Shown: positions 32,601 through 41,890 of the stretch, in pieces | Layout of the letters: every line of letters begins with the position of its first letter | How positions within the stretch are numbered: position 1 is the first letter of the stretch | Origin: Mesostigma viride | Taxonomy: Eukaryota > Streptophyta > Mesostigmatophyceae > Mesostigmatales > Mesostigmataceae | Assembly (NCBI GenBank): GCA_009746045.1 | Contig: RPFO01000154.1 | Location: 5,040,146-5,104,145, forward strand | Direction: 5' to 3' | Length of the DNA stretch: 64,000 bases | Notes under the pieces: generated by a model | Told to the model about the DNA's origin: nothing | The model's database searches: none | The model's input: only the letters and a program-made list of their open reading frames with translations | Translations under genes and position numbers: made by a program

Positions 32601-33240
32601 GCTGGCCAGCATTTGTGCTCCTGACCTGTTGGTACTGAGTCGGTTGACCGATTCCCAACTGGTTGAGGTGGGTGCTGAGAGAGTGGTAGAGGCTGTTCGC
32701 ATGTCTCCCCCTCTCATGCTGGGTCCTTTGGATTTGTACAGGCCTTTTGACATGATGCTCTATGTGGACAGTTCTATGGATAGTAGGAAGGTCACAGAGG
32801 TCAGGGGCCGTGCAGCAGCATTAATATCCCTGGTGCAGGAACAGTCCTCTCTGGTCTGCTGGTACAGTCGGTTGCAGAACAGGGTAACTCCCAGCAGTGA
32901 CATTGCTGAGTGCAGGGCAATCTGTGAAGGGCTTCATACTGCTCTTTACTTGAGGGAGCTATTTTACCAGCTATGTCAAGTGGCTTCCTGTCGGTTGCAG
33001 ATGCACACACTGGTAAGAACTGACAGCATGGGCATGGTGCAGTTTGTGCACAGGCAGCTGGCCAGGAGCAGGGACCTTGATTATTTGTTGCTCAAGGAAA
33101 TGTCTTGCTTAGCTAACATTGAACATGTGGCTGGCGTGGACAACCCTGCAGATGCTCTCACCAAGCTGGAGGAGAAGGCTGAGCTGCAATACCCTTTGCT
33201 TCGTGGGCTCATGGCCTCCAAGGGGGGAGGGCCAGAGTAG
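29647..33240 (+). CDS. Element A pol: integrase, retropepsin-like, RT, RNase H
   Basis: About 1,197 residues open in the gag frame after one TGA. A GAG-pre-integrase motif (HHIFGHS and NCVCQE) precedes the integrase core, with GDIQVDIQH, VQADLQFD and QGAVERSIREVK supplying the acidic triad. After a linker comes a retropepsin-like domain with LEVDTNSQVSIL and AILGQNFL. The RT has LVDFKRAFLKGD and the active site ASLHGDDLHLLG. The RNase H has LYVDSSMDS, SDIAECRAI, VRTDSMGMV and a closing VDNPADALTK. All domains are intact in one frame, so this enzyme set may have been functional before element B split ORF0. Confidence 0.93.
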   Translation, partial: LEMLSPVNSQSPLVGRTVVHSNGGVPLVQQQGVGNDEVLPLNDCNNAAAAVEFPVPVAGAGSPVVGVDSGSQAARLEGPAASVGTGAGSGSRATLEEVPGAREQQVGRAIPSTQSLSRSSLCSQADRGLSYAQAGNTLHHIFGHSKQAEMFAWKIGKEPLLEACSAAAQNCVCQENAVRLPQSHAREPARERGDIQVDIQHIRGMYLLVGVDRFSRYRLLTILPGMQEHQLLMGLQSLLPGFGVYTKVQADLQFDCLIKLADQLPCKLVVVPRECHGQQGAVERSIREVKTVVLAARSVPVVASALEKAAWCKGIEEQLNHRVTYYYDGVAVSPLALQFGMLSQDVVAACLKKADRVFSRLRRKDKGWKMLRPQVGLRVRMWKEPSLPGKRGKWQDGQVTHVEEANHSCLVALESNPKHVYRLSWAHVKERRPTAIWPEDGPDPPLEGDEQDESQAADANPPCLDYGLSWMDEGEQESAETSVTRPEVARAAPQSRGLLMADIIRALQNSKRDPKVSKLTGWGSCGAPALEVDTNSQVSILRVEDAAGLQWSSPSCLAVSDFSGNVSMKILGEVSVPILGVPTTFSVVEGYQGPAILGQNFLCLPGVRISSEELALEGQGRLPLQRYRYSQGLSVAVRAVRGLEAEGPDTKEPIAGDLLILPTTFDPRELGVQRYQIPGTSPVPWRKLVEMMQSPKMAKAWTLGFVASGHEWIVANCAEPVDVLPEDHQLLRLMFVLKLKEVDGVQVPHVRPVVTEYHGTGQLADEELYTPGMLHDTWRILLCIYLSFLQKGIPYSSVLVDFKRAFLKGDQQEAQDTWRTIPPFFVKVPAVWRAELKTRYLRILKGVEGLRSSPIIWRKSLEKYLRSVCGLSVSPVDPCLFQGSYEGLPAFASLHGDDLHLLGHPTWQELTLARIQKRFELGKIQYMVENEPMVFCGMQATLVHQQGTWSIQLEGGKDYPQQIIDALQEPITQARCATIRGMLAWLASICAPDLLVLSRLTDSQLVEVGAERVVEAVRMSPPLMLGPLDLYRPFDMMLYVDSSMDSRKVTEVRGRAAALISLVQEQSSLVCWYSRLQNRVTPSSDIAECRAICEGLHTALYLRELFYQLCQVASCRLQMHTLVRTDSMGMVQFVHRQLARSRDLDYLLLKEMSCLANIEHVAGVDNPADALTKLEEKAELQYPLLRGLMASKGGGPE

Positions 33241-34175
33241 ACCAAACAGCCTTGCTCTAGGTGGGAGGCATCCCAGTGGGCTGGGCAGCCACGTGGTGGC
33301 TGACAGCAGGTCCTTCAGAGTTCAGACACACTCTGCTGGACAGGGGTCAGGGTGGAGTCACTCCCCTGGCTGAGAATTTCGCCTGGCTCTGTCATGGAGC
33401 TGCAGAAGAGTCTTAAGGACTTTGTAATGGGCCTTGGGTCTTCATGGAATGGACCCTGCAAGGGCAGCCCAAGTGTTGGCTCTAACAGGTTGCTGTACAT
33501 TTGTATATATTCTCTGTAACCAACCTGTTGCATGCTAATAAAATCCCTGGTTGTGTGACCATGTTGGACGTGGTTGCCAGGGGCCTCACTATGGGTTATA
33601 CTCCTTTATAATAAAACATAATCTTGTTATTGTCATGTCTTGTTGTTTGTGATGCTCAGTTCCAGGAGCTGATCCAAACCTGGAGGATATGGGGTGGGGT
33701 TCGATTCCCCAGCTGACCTCAGCCTGGCATGTATGAATCCTGAGTGAGACTCAGTGAGGACATGGGCTCCCCATGTGTTGGCTAACATTTGTCAGGGCTC
33801 TCTCAGTCTTTGGAAGGATTTAAAAGATAAAGGAGGCTCCGTGGCGGGCGCCATATGAACGGGCGCCTGTGATAACTGGATGACCAGGAACTCACAATAG
33901 TACGTTCATGGACTCCTCTATCCAAACTCCTCTGACTAAGTGAAGACCTAACTTTAATCTACACCAGGTTCCCAAAGAAAGGGTTGGGATGTCATGTGGG
34001 TCAGAGGGCAACCTTTGAACCAATGAGCAGGCCTAGCTAATATTTGGAGGCACCTCAGGTTCCAAAAGAAAAGGCAGGTCTGGTCTCTGGGAGGGATCAG
34101 ATGTCTGAAGGCTTGTGGGGACAGTGGCTGATAGGTTCTCAGGCTGGTCCAAGCTCCAAAACAAGAAAGGGTTGG
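33241..34175 (+). other. 3' untranslated region of element A
   Basis: No gene. It contains AATAAAATCCCTGG (about 33,537) and AATAAAACATAATC (about 33,610), possible polyadenylation signals. A perfect T-arm-like hairpin, TGGGG-TTCGATT-CCCCA, lies at about 33,692. Just before the 3' LTR is AAAACAAGAAAGGGTTGG, a plausible polypurine tract. Confidence 0.65.
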
Positions 34176-34829
34176 AGTTAGCATATTGGGGCACCAATGT
34201 GCTAGATGGATGCAGGTTGAGGAGACCTTTCCAACGCCGTGTCAACCGCCTAGAACAGACAAGGGACTAGAAAGTTATCAAGTCCCGAAGTACTGCCGAC
34301 CGGTGGGCGAGGGCGGTGCACACTCAGGGCATAGTGGACAGGACACGTGGCAGGCCGTGCCTGCACAGGCTTAGCCTGGACTCTCACGTGACTGGGACAC
34401 AGTGTACTGAGGGCTCAACGGTACTGTGGCTAGTAGAAGCCAGTAACCAGCCAGCAGGTCTGCAAGGATGTCAGTCCTTGCAGGACTGTGGCAGGTCCTG
34501 TGCTGTCCTAGACACAGGATAGCCAGAGATTCCTGTATGCTGCCTGCAACGAGGATGCAAGGCAGCGATACGAGGCTCTGGCAATGTAGCGTTGCCCAGC
34601 GTTGCTCATGACCGAGGAACAAGGATGGAACGAGGTTGCATATAGCTCGAGGCTCAACGAGGCAACGAGCGTCTTCACACACGAACCTTGGTCGTCACGA
34701 CGAGTGGCGAGCCTATCGAGGGTCGTAGGCCTGGTGTGAGGATAAAGGTTGCTAGCCAGCAGCCTAGGGTCATTCCAGCCGGCAAGGACCAGGAGCTCAC
34801 AAGCTCTGCTGACGAGTTGCTGCGCAAAT
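34176..34829 (+). repeat. 3' LTR of element A
   Basis: 654 bp, matching 18768-19421 with about four substitutions. It is followed by the right TSD AATGT (34830-34834). Confidence 0.93.
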
Positions 34830-35479
34830 AATGTCGCAGCCACCGGGAGCCGTGGAGGCTCATGCCCGTGTGCATCTGTCCCTTCATCAACAAAAGGAGC
34901 GTCAACCGCATATACCCTTCGTATACCCAGTGTTGGAGACGGTTGATCCACGAAAACAGACTCTCCATCGCCCGCCTGCCCTTGCGACTCAAGTTGCTGC
35001 ACACGCGCAATAGTCCTACCCACACTCTTCTCCAGCGCTTCCGCCACACTTCTAGCTCTCGCAGCTTCCTCACGTTCATGTTGTAATCGAATTTTCTCCG
35101 CTGTCAGCTCGTCAGCCGCTAGCCGAGTGCCGTCTCGCCCCGGCACCGTGTTGTAGCCAAAATGAATAGCCGAACCGTATTCGGGTGCTGGCGAACGCGT
35201 GTCCTCCACGTTGGAGAACCGTGGTCCACCTCTACCAGTGCCACGCAAGGAGGGCTCGCCTGGTTGCACACCGAGGGGCAAGATGGAGAACTTTGGGCCG
35301 ACCGACAGCGAATATCTGCGGGAAGCAGACATTAAGGTGGTATCTCCAAATAGTTGACGTCTGGGAGTAGATGATGAAACCCTTTCATCACCGGTCGTCC
35401 GTTGAGCTGCTAAAGATGTGGATGCATCTTCAACTCTCTTACTTGATAACGGTGGTTGTGTCTCCGGGTTACTCATCAC
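34830..35479 (-). pseudogene. Gypsy gag, N-terminal part
   Basis: It starts at ATG 35479 (MMSNPETQPP). It is basic and disordered at first, then has a long charged coiled coil (LTAEKIRLQHEREEAARARS). It is cut by element A after residues RLPVAAT, where the intact frame would continue as LPENQNAPHAP at 18762 on the minus strand. Residues seen in this frame below 34830 come from the inserted LTR. Confidence 0.88.
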
Positions 35480-35698
35480 TCCATGGGTCGCGCATGCCGG
35501 ACTGGGGAAACGTTAGAGACTTGTAAGCTCAAAGCAGCTCTCAGAGCAAGACTGTCACATAAGGATGAGTCACACTCTAAAAACTGTCCGAACACACAGC
35601 ATAACGTACCCTCTCTGGGTCAGGCAAGAATTCCATTGTTAACCGTGAACTAATACTATCAAGACAACCAACACCGAGGTAGAAACCTCCGATACCAA
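35480..35698 (-). other. Gypsy leader with primer-binding site
   Basis: On the minus strand, TTGGTATCGGAGG (35698-35686) directly follows the LTR and resembles the initiator tRNA-Met primer site common in plant LTR elements (TGGTATCAGAGC). The rest is an untranslated leader ahead of gag. Confidence 0.8.
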
Positions 35699-36401
35699 TG
35701 TAACGACTAAAAATGTTGTGTTTGCAACAGCCTCAGTTTCAACATTGATGTGAAAAGATCTTTATACCTGGGTTGGAGTCGCGACAGATAACTTCACGTC
35801 CAGAGAAGCAATGAAGATGAATCTTCAACAGTTAAGGGGATGAGTCCCCACCCTTGTTAGACACAATAGACAATGTTATATCCAAGTCGACTATCTGTTG
35901 AAGTTATAGTTGACTTTTAGCGAGGGTTGTTTGATTGATGAAACAAGGAATCCCTTGAATTACACCATAGCTTAGCTTTCTTACACGCACACGTTCCCAG
36001 CCGCCACAAACTGGATAAAAGTCATCATGCACGCAGGGTCGGCTCAGCCCTAACTTGGAAGGACCAATCAAAAGTGAGGATCACTCAAGATAAGATCTTA
36101 GCTTCCGAATCCTCAACACAACACAAAGCCAGCACATACGGAATCTCCATGACCTGGAACTAGATCCACCAGGTACAACGGTATCAAAGAGAATCTATGA
36201 CTGACTGAACAAAACCATGCAAAGTACCCTACGTGGATCAGGCCACGACCAATGAGGGTAGAACAATAATCTCTGCAGATCTCAGCAGGCCCAATATCCA
36301 TCAGACGTCGAAGCCTCCTAACTTCCCAAATAATTGTCCTAAAGAACTCATAATCAGATCAATCAGTAGGAAAACTTTGGATGTAACATTTGGTTGTTAC
36401 A
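35699..36401 (-). repeat. 5' LTR of the gypsy element
   Basis: 703 bp bounded by the inverted ends TGTAAC and GTTACA (TG...CA). No second copy is in the window, so the boundary rests on the termini and the adjoining PBS. It abuts LINE-derived sequence at 36402. Confidence 0.75.
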
Positions 36402-37060
36402 GTGGATGCATTCCAAGTAGCGGTAATGACAAGTCCAGGATGATATGGCACGCAAACGCGACACACGGCCTGCAATGCTAGCAAAGCGAGCACGTGCCTG
36501 GCCGGCGCATAACATAATCCACTACAATAATAAACAGGTACGGCGACAGGACGCAACCCTGCCAGACGCCGGTCTGCAGTGGGCATGGCGGGGTAATGCC
36601 GTGTTGAGTGCGCACCGAAGTGGTCGACCCCTCATACAGCGTGAGGATGACAGTAATCAGGGGAGTGGGGACGCGAGCGCCTAGCAAATGCTATCCTACA
36701 ATACCTGAGTTCATCGGAAATACGAGGCATACCCCTGTACAGAGACCCAAGTGACGAGTGGGTGGAAAATACTTCATTTAAAGCCTGCCGCAGCATCCTG
36801 GTGACCGTGCCGTCCAATCGCAAGCGCATGGGAGCGGTGAGCGTCCACGCCTCTGCACCATATGTGAGAACCGCAACTGAGCACCAGGACCTTGAAGAGC
36901 CCGCGCTTGCGATCCTCGCCGAGGTCCTTCGAGAAGGGGTTTAGCGTTCAGTAGGGGTGAGTGTCCGAAGCCTGGCCCAGGCCAGGTCAATGTGGGTCGG
37001 TCCATGTCGTCGGCGGTGTCAGGGAGCATGGTGCCCAGTCGTTGCAAAATTGGCTACATG
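36402..37060 (-). pseudogene. LINE reverse transcriptase fragments, scrambled
   Basis: Minus-strand frames contain GVWQGCVLSPYLFIIVVDYV (RT block around the active site) and, further along, RLDGTVTRMLRQ and SLYRGMPRISDEL from the C-terminal region of the same LINE type found at 42-49 kb. The YADD block is missing, so there is an internal deletion. The start (36402-36465) is the reverse complement of 45140-45205. Confidence 0.8.
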
Positions 37061-37300
37061 CCTAAAATTTCACGATTTCTCAGAGATAGAGTAGGTTGAA
37101 ATTAAATAAAAGAATTTTGTCCATAATTTTTTTCCAAATCACGGAGAGGCCTAGGCCCCGGCCCATGACAGTCCTGCACGAGCTGCTCTTTGAAGGTGCG
37201 GGCCTTGCGGCGTCCAACCTGGCTGGGCCCGGCCCATGTGAGGAGCTACCATGGTCCGGATTCTCCCGATTTCTGGCCTGCGCTGCTTTGTCTCCTTGAT
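37061..37300 (-). pseudogene. LINE 3'-end fragment, inverted relative to its neighbour
   Basis: The segment around 37120-37260 is a diverged reverse complement of about 37850-37990 (shared CCTAGGCCC, GGTGCGGGCCTTGCGGCG and CCCAGC blocks). The two LINE tails thus lie in opposite orientation less than 1 kb apart. Confidence 0.65.
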
Positions 37301-37399
37301 ACCAAGTCATTTGATTATGTAGGGCGTTGGATCTCCATGCGTCCAGGCATAGTTGTCTCACTTCATGTAGTCCATGACTGCTCTTTCTCCTTGATGGCT

Positions 37400-38070
37400 C
37401 CCGAGTCCCGTATCGGGACCGCGTCAAGTTGTTGGGCAGCCTCCTCCCCAGCTGTGAGGCCGATGTGGACCACCGCATCTCCCTCGCCTGGCACGCTTTA
37501 CGCCAATACCGGGCCCTGTGGCGCAAGCCCTTGGGCAAGATAGAGAAACAGGACCTGTTTAAGGTCCTAGTCCTCCCTTTCTTACGTACGGGGCCGAGAC
37601 GTGGACCCTCACCGCCGACCTGGCCCGAAAGCTGGACGGCGCAGTCACCAACACGCTGCGATCCATTTTCTGTGTAGGCTACGCTGCTCATGTTCGCACT
37701 GAGGACCTGTACCTCGGCATGCCATATATCACCAGCACCATTAAGCAGCGGCGCCTGCAGCTAGTAGGGCACTTAGCTCGCACCAACCAGGTAGACACCT
37801 CACGTGGCCCCCCCGCGGGGCTGCGCCCAGCTCAGCCTGGCCGGCACCTCCTTACGTGGGCTGGGCCCAGCAATCCTCGCCGCCGCAAGGCCCGCACCTT
37901 AAAAGAACAGCTAGTCGAGGACATTGGGGGCCTAGGCCTTTCCGTGATATGGAACAAGATGATGGACAAGGCTAAGTGGGCCCAGGTCATAGAGGACCAT
38001 GAGCCCCCTCCCGTGGGGAAGCGCCCACGTATGCAAACACGCGGGAAGCACACCAGACAGGTCCCCTAGG
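37400..38070 (+). pseudogene. LINE C-terminal region fragment
   Basis: Plus-strand frames encode DVDHRISLAWHALRQYRALW, KIEKQDLFKVLVLPFL and, after a shift, MPYITSTIKQRRLQLVGHLA. They match the region after the RT in the LINE at 42-43 kb (LLGSWLPDTADDVD, RQRRIAFVGHLA). At least one frameshift. Confidence 0.8.
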
Positions 38071-38128
38071 GTAGAGAGCTTTAAGACTAGAGTTGGCTTG
38101 ATGTTGTATATAGATTAGACCGGCAGTC

Positions 38129-39958
38129 ATGGAGTCCTTCGAGGACTTGTATGCTTGGACAGCCGTGTGCTACGGCCAGCCCGGCCAACTGGTTCACATC
38201 ATGGAGGACGGCACTCGCGGCGGCCTGCTGTCGCGGTCGGGCACCCAGCAAGGGGACCCCCTGGGACCCCTGTACTTTGCCGCCCCCCTCCAGGGTTGCC
38301 TCCAAGCGGTCCATGCTGCCCACCCGGCGGTCGCTATCCAGGCCTACTTGGATGATATCTACCTCCTGGGCCCTGTGCCGGACACCACCGCGGCTCTGCT
38401 GGCACTGCAGACCGCGGTGGCCGACATCAACCTCCAGTTGACCCTGGCCAAGTGCGCGGTGTACTCGCCCCAAGGTGATTGCTCCGGCTTTCCGCCCCAG
38501 CTCTTGGGCCGGGACGAGCGCCTCCATGGGTTGGATGTCCTCGGCGTTCCGGTTGGCGACCCCGAGTTTGTCATCGATGCTCTGCGGGCCGCCCTCGAGG
38601 CACGCACTGAGGTACTGCCCTTGATTGCGCGCCTTCATGATTCGCAGACCAAGGGTCTGCTTCTGTGGTTTTGCGCTCACCCTCGCGTCGTTCACTGGCT
38701 CCGGCGCGCTCTTCCGGCTCAGGTCCGGCTGGCCGCCGAGGGCCACGACGAACGCATCCAGTCGGCCTTGGCGCAGCTGGTCCCGGGCCCCGACCTCCCG
38801 CCACATGCTATTCGCATTGCCTCCCTGCCTGCACGGATGGGTGGCTGTGGTCTGACTCGTGCCGCCCGGCTGGCCCCAGCAGCATTTTTGGGCTCCGTCG
38901 CTCAGTCGTGGGCGGAAAGCTGCCGGCTCCTGCCCCTTTTGGCAACGGCAGCGCCTGACCTCCTGGACCCCAGCAGCCCTTTGCCCTTCGTCACCGCCAT
39001 CCAGGAGGCCTATGCTGAGATCCAGCAGGCCTGTTCTCCCGTCCGTGCCGCTCAGGCGGTACATGCAGCGCCACCTCCCTCGCGGCACTCCCTCGGTCGC
39101 CTCCGTTCAATCTCCCGCCGCATTCCCTGCTCGCGTCATCGATAAACACCAGAAAACCTACGCGGGTATTCTGCACACGGCTGATTGGATGGCTCTTTTC
39201 GCGGACCTCAACGCCCAGGGACGTGCGTGGCTGTTCTCGCTTTCCTTGCGGAGTGTGGGCTCGGCGTACCTTCGTGCTCTTCCCATGGCCCCCCCATTCG
39301 CCTTGGCTCCCAGCCACTACTCGGTGGCGCTCCGGCACCAGCTATTTGCCCCGCAGCCTCTTATTCCGGCCGGGCGGCCTTGTGGTAGCTGTGGGCAGCC
39401 GCTGGATCCCACGGGGACTCACTACCTTCTTGCCTGCATGGGGGGCCAACAGAATCAGAATTGGTATTTGTATTTGCACACTGTCCTCCTGACGGTGGTG
39501 CTCGCCATGGTTCGGTCGGTTTTCCCCCACGCGAACATCCGGTCCGAGGATGCGGATGGCGCTGCCTTCTTTTCCCCCAACCACCGCCCTGACATCGTGG
39601 TGCTGGACTTTGAGGGGGGTGGCCGGCATCTCAGCTTATTGACGTTTCGGTGGCGCGGCCCTTGGCTCTTAGCCACGTGGCTGGGGCCTCCTTCACGGCA
39701 GGTTACACGGCGGACCGGGCGGAGCGGGCCAAGCTCCTGGCCTACGGCGACATCGGGCACCATTGTGTGGTGCCCTTTGTCCTGGAGGAGTTTGGGTCCA
39801 TGGGGCCCCTGACCTCCGCCTTCTTCAAGGAGTGTTGCCGGCTCCGGGAGGACCGGCTGGACCTGGAGGACCAGCGGGCCCCATGGTCGGCGCGGACCTG
39901 GACGTCATATTGGCGTCAGCGCTTGTCGGTGGCGCTGACTCGGGCCATGCATGGCTGA
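38129..39958 (+). pseudogene. Non-LTR retrotransposon fragment: RT plus restriction-like endonuclease
   Basis: Three successive frames make one protein. The first (38129-39145) has the RT blocks SGTQQGDPLGPLYFA and YLDDIYLLG. The second (to about 39,650) has a zinc-binding CGSCGQPLDPTGTHYLLAC and RPDIVVLDFEG, a PD-(D/E)XK-like core. The third (39650-39958) ends in VVPFVLEEFGSMGPL, the block that usually closes restriction-like endonuclease domains. The RT-zinc-REL order is that of R2/CRE-type non-LTR elements. The N-terminal part of RT is missing and frames shift near 39,120 and 39,650, so this copy is inactive. Confidence 0.75.
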
Positions 39959-40072
39959 CATCATGCTCCGCCGTACGCGGGCTGATTTTGCGGTGCAGCA
40001 GGGCTATTAGGTTCCTCCCGTTAGGCGTTTCCATTGGTCTTATCGTAGTATAGAGCTTTGACATGGCTCTGT

Positions 40073-40270
40073 ATATAGGTTTATTCTGATCAGGCACGCC
40101 GCAAAGGTGAAAACCATTTGCGTTCAGTGCCGGGCCACGGAAAACGCGGAAAAACGCGATCTGCAAATGAATCCGACCGGAATCGAACTGGGGACCTCTC
40201 ACACCAACTTTCGCTGACTATAGGACGGACGTCTCCGGTTACCATGGCATCGCCAACTTACACCTACAGT
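40073..40270 (-). repeat. SINE-like repeat with tRNA-type boxes, copy 1
   Basis: About 200 bp repeated at 40483-40680 with over 95% identity by eye. On the minus strand it carries GGTCCCCAGTTCGATTCCGG, a B-box-like element, and a possible A-box upstream (CTATAGTCAGCG). The T-stem does not pair, so it is tRNA-derived rather than a tRNA gene. Confidence 0.6.
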
Positions 40271-40482
40271 CATCCGCAAAAGTTCTCCTGTCCGGGGAGT
40301 GATGCAAGCCTTTCGGATTTGGTACTAGAGTAAATCACTCGAGATCTGTGTGTAGGAGTACTACACACGTGTCTGCACGCGAGACTTGTTCAGTCTCGCA
40401 ACGTGAGACGGGCTGAACACGGCTGGATCCTTCTTTTATTAGAAGGGGGCGTAGCCGGTACTATCGAAATCAGCCAAGCGTA

Positions 40483-40680
40483 TATTCTGATCAGGCACGC
40501 CGCAAAGGTGAAAACCATTTGCGTTCAGTGCCGCGGGCCGCGGAAAACGCGGAAAAACGCGATCTGCAAATGAATCCGACCGGAATCGAACTGGGGACGG
40601 TCCTCTCGCACCAACTTTCGCTGACTATAGGACGGACGTCTCCGGTTACCATGGCATCGCCAACTTACACCTACAGTCAT
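40483..40680 (-). repeat. SINE-like repeat, copy 2
   Basis: It matches copy 1, with small insertions (CGCGGGCC against CGGGCC, and an extra GGTCC near 40598). It is followed by a TTAAATTAAAATTAAATTA tail of the kind seen at LINE 3' ends in this window. Confidence 0.6.
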
Positions 40681-41099
40681 TAAATTAAAATTAAATTATA
40701 ACATGACTCCGTTGGGAGATCATGTAGCACATATTCCCGTGGATGGATGGAGGGGGGGGGCAAAGCCGTGAAACTGAACTAATCTAACTCTAAGCTAATC
40801 TAATCTAGAAAACCCTACTTATTCTACTCAGCAAAGCGCCCCTTCCGCTTGGGGGGAGGGGGCTTGCCCACAGGGGCGGGCGTATGAGCCTGGACAATGG
40901 TTTTCCACCTCCTCTTGTCCTGCATAGCAGTCCAAGCAAGAGAGAGGGAGTGAATGCGATTTTCAAACTGCGCTGGGACCACTAGGTCAGCCATCAACTG
41001 CAGTCATCCGCATAGGTTTATAGCTGGGCGTTTGCTTTGGTTTGAGTGATTTCACTCTGCTGTAAGTAATTATATTTTTATTATAGATTAGACCGGTAA
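40681..41099 (-). pseudogene. LINE 3' tail fragment
   Basis: The ACTCCGTTGGGAGATCATGT block and the following GCTTGGGGGGAGGGGGCTTG recur at 42107, 42365 and 42500, marking the 3' end of the local LINE family (minus strand). No gene otherwise. Confidence 0.65.
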
Positions 41100-41890
41100 G
41101 ATTGTTTGCATCCATCCATCCATCGGGGATTACTGTAAGCCCCGGTGATTAAGCTGACGGCGCTCACGGGGTTCCTGCTTGACGTCTGCAACCGGATCCT
41201 GCTTGCCGACGCGCCGCCGATTCCTGAGTGGCAGCACAGCTACCGTATTATGCTGTACACAAACAAAGGTTCCCCTGACGACCCCGCCAACTACAGAGGA
41301 GTCTGCATCCAGAGCGCCGCACTTAAGTTGTTCATGCGCATGATCCTCAACCGCCTTCGTTCTGCTCTCGACTGTCACCTTGGGGAAAGTCAAATGGGCT
41401 TCCATCCTGGGCGCATACCGTCATCCGCACCGTCATCCGCACCGTCATTCCTTACCGTCATCCGCATGCTGTATGAGGGGTCGACCACTTCGGTGCGCAC
41501 TCAACACGGCATTACCCTGCCATGCCCACTGCAGACCGGCGTCTGGCAGGGTTGCGTCCTGTCGCCGTACCTGTTTATTATTGTAGTGGATTATGTTATG
41601 CGCCAGGCACGTGCTCGCTTTGCTAGCATTGCAGGCCGTGCCCCTGGCCTAGCGATCACGAACGAGCTTGGGGAAGGGGGGCCGACTAACAAGCAGAATT
41701 TATTAGCTGACCTCATTTATGCCGACGACATCACGCTCATCGAGACGCCGGAGTCTGCCCAACTTTGGCTGGACTGCCTGGCGCTCGAGGCTCGGGCGGT
41801 TGGTCTAGAAATCAGCCCCAAAACGGAGGCCCTGGCCCTCGGCATCGCAGGGACCCCACCCACACTCCGCTGTGTTGATGGCAAGTAGTG
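41100..41890 (+). pseudogene. LINE RT, internally deleted
   Basis: The plus-strand frame runs SYRIMLYTNKGSPDDPANYRG, ESQMGFHPGR, then jumps to IRMLYEGSTTSVRTQHG, GVWQGCVLSPYLFIIVVDYV, IYADDITLIETPESAQ and ISPKTEAL. About 80-90 residues between the GFxPGR block and the next RT block are missing compared with 43827-43600, replaced by a short triplication of CACCGTCATCCG. It belongs to the same LINE lineage in the opposite orientation. Confidence 0.85.

Larger units (their letters stand above)
18768..34829 (+). mobile_element. Copia-like LTR retrotransposon A, interrupted by element B
   Basis: Two 654-bp LTRs (18768-19421 and 34176-34829) flanked by a 5-bp TSD enclose an ORF0, gag and a long pol. 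Without the nested element (19793-27449) and its TSD copy, the element is about 8.4 kb. The domain order is GAG, INT, PR, RT, RNase H. The RT and integrase are of the Ty1/copia (Pseudoviridae) kind. The LTRs differ at four positions that I could find, so the insertion is fairly recent. It lies in the gag of a gypsy element. Confidence 0.93.
15770..36401 (-). mobile_element. Ty3/gypsy LTR retrotransposon, interrupted and 3'-truncated
   Basis: In coding order (minus strand) it has a 5' LTR (36401-35699), a PBS, gag N-terminal half (35479-34830), then gag C-terminal half (18767-17661), protease and RT (17634-15770). It lacks most of RNase H, the integrase and the 3' LTR. The gag halves rejoin in frame if the 16-kb copia-like insertion and one copy of its AATGT target duplication are removed. 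The PR then RT order and a YLDD RT with the RSFLGLVGWYRRFIP block are typical of Ty3/gypsy (Metaviridae). Confidence 0.9.
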
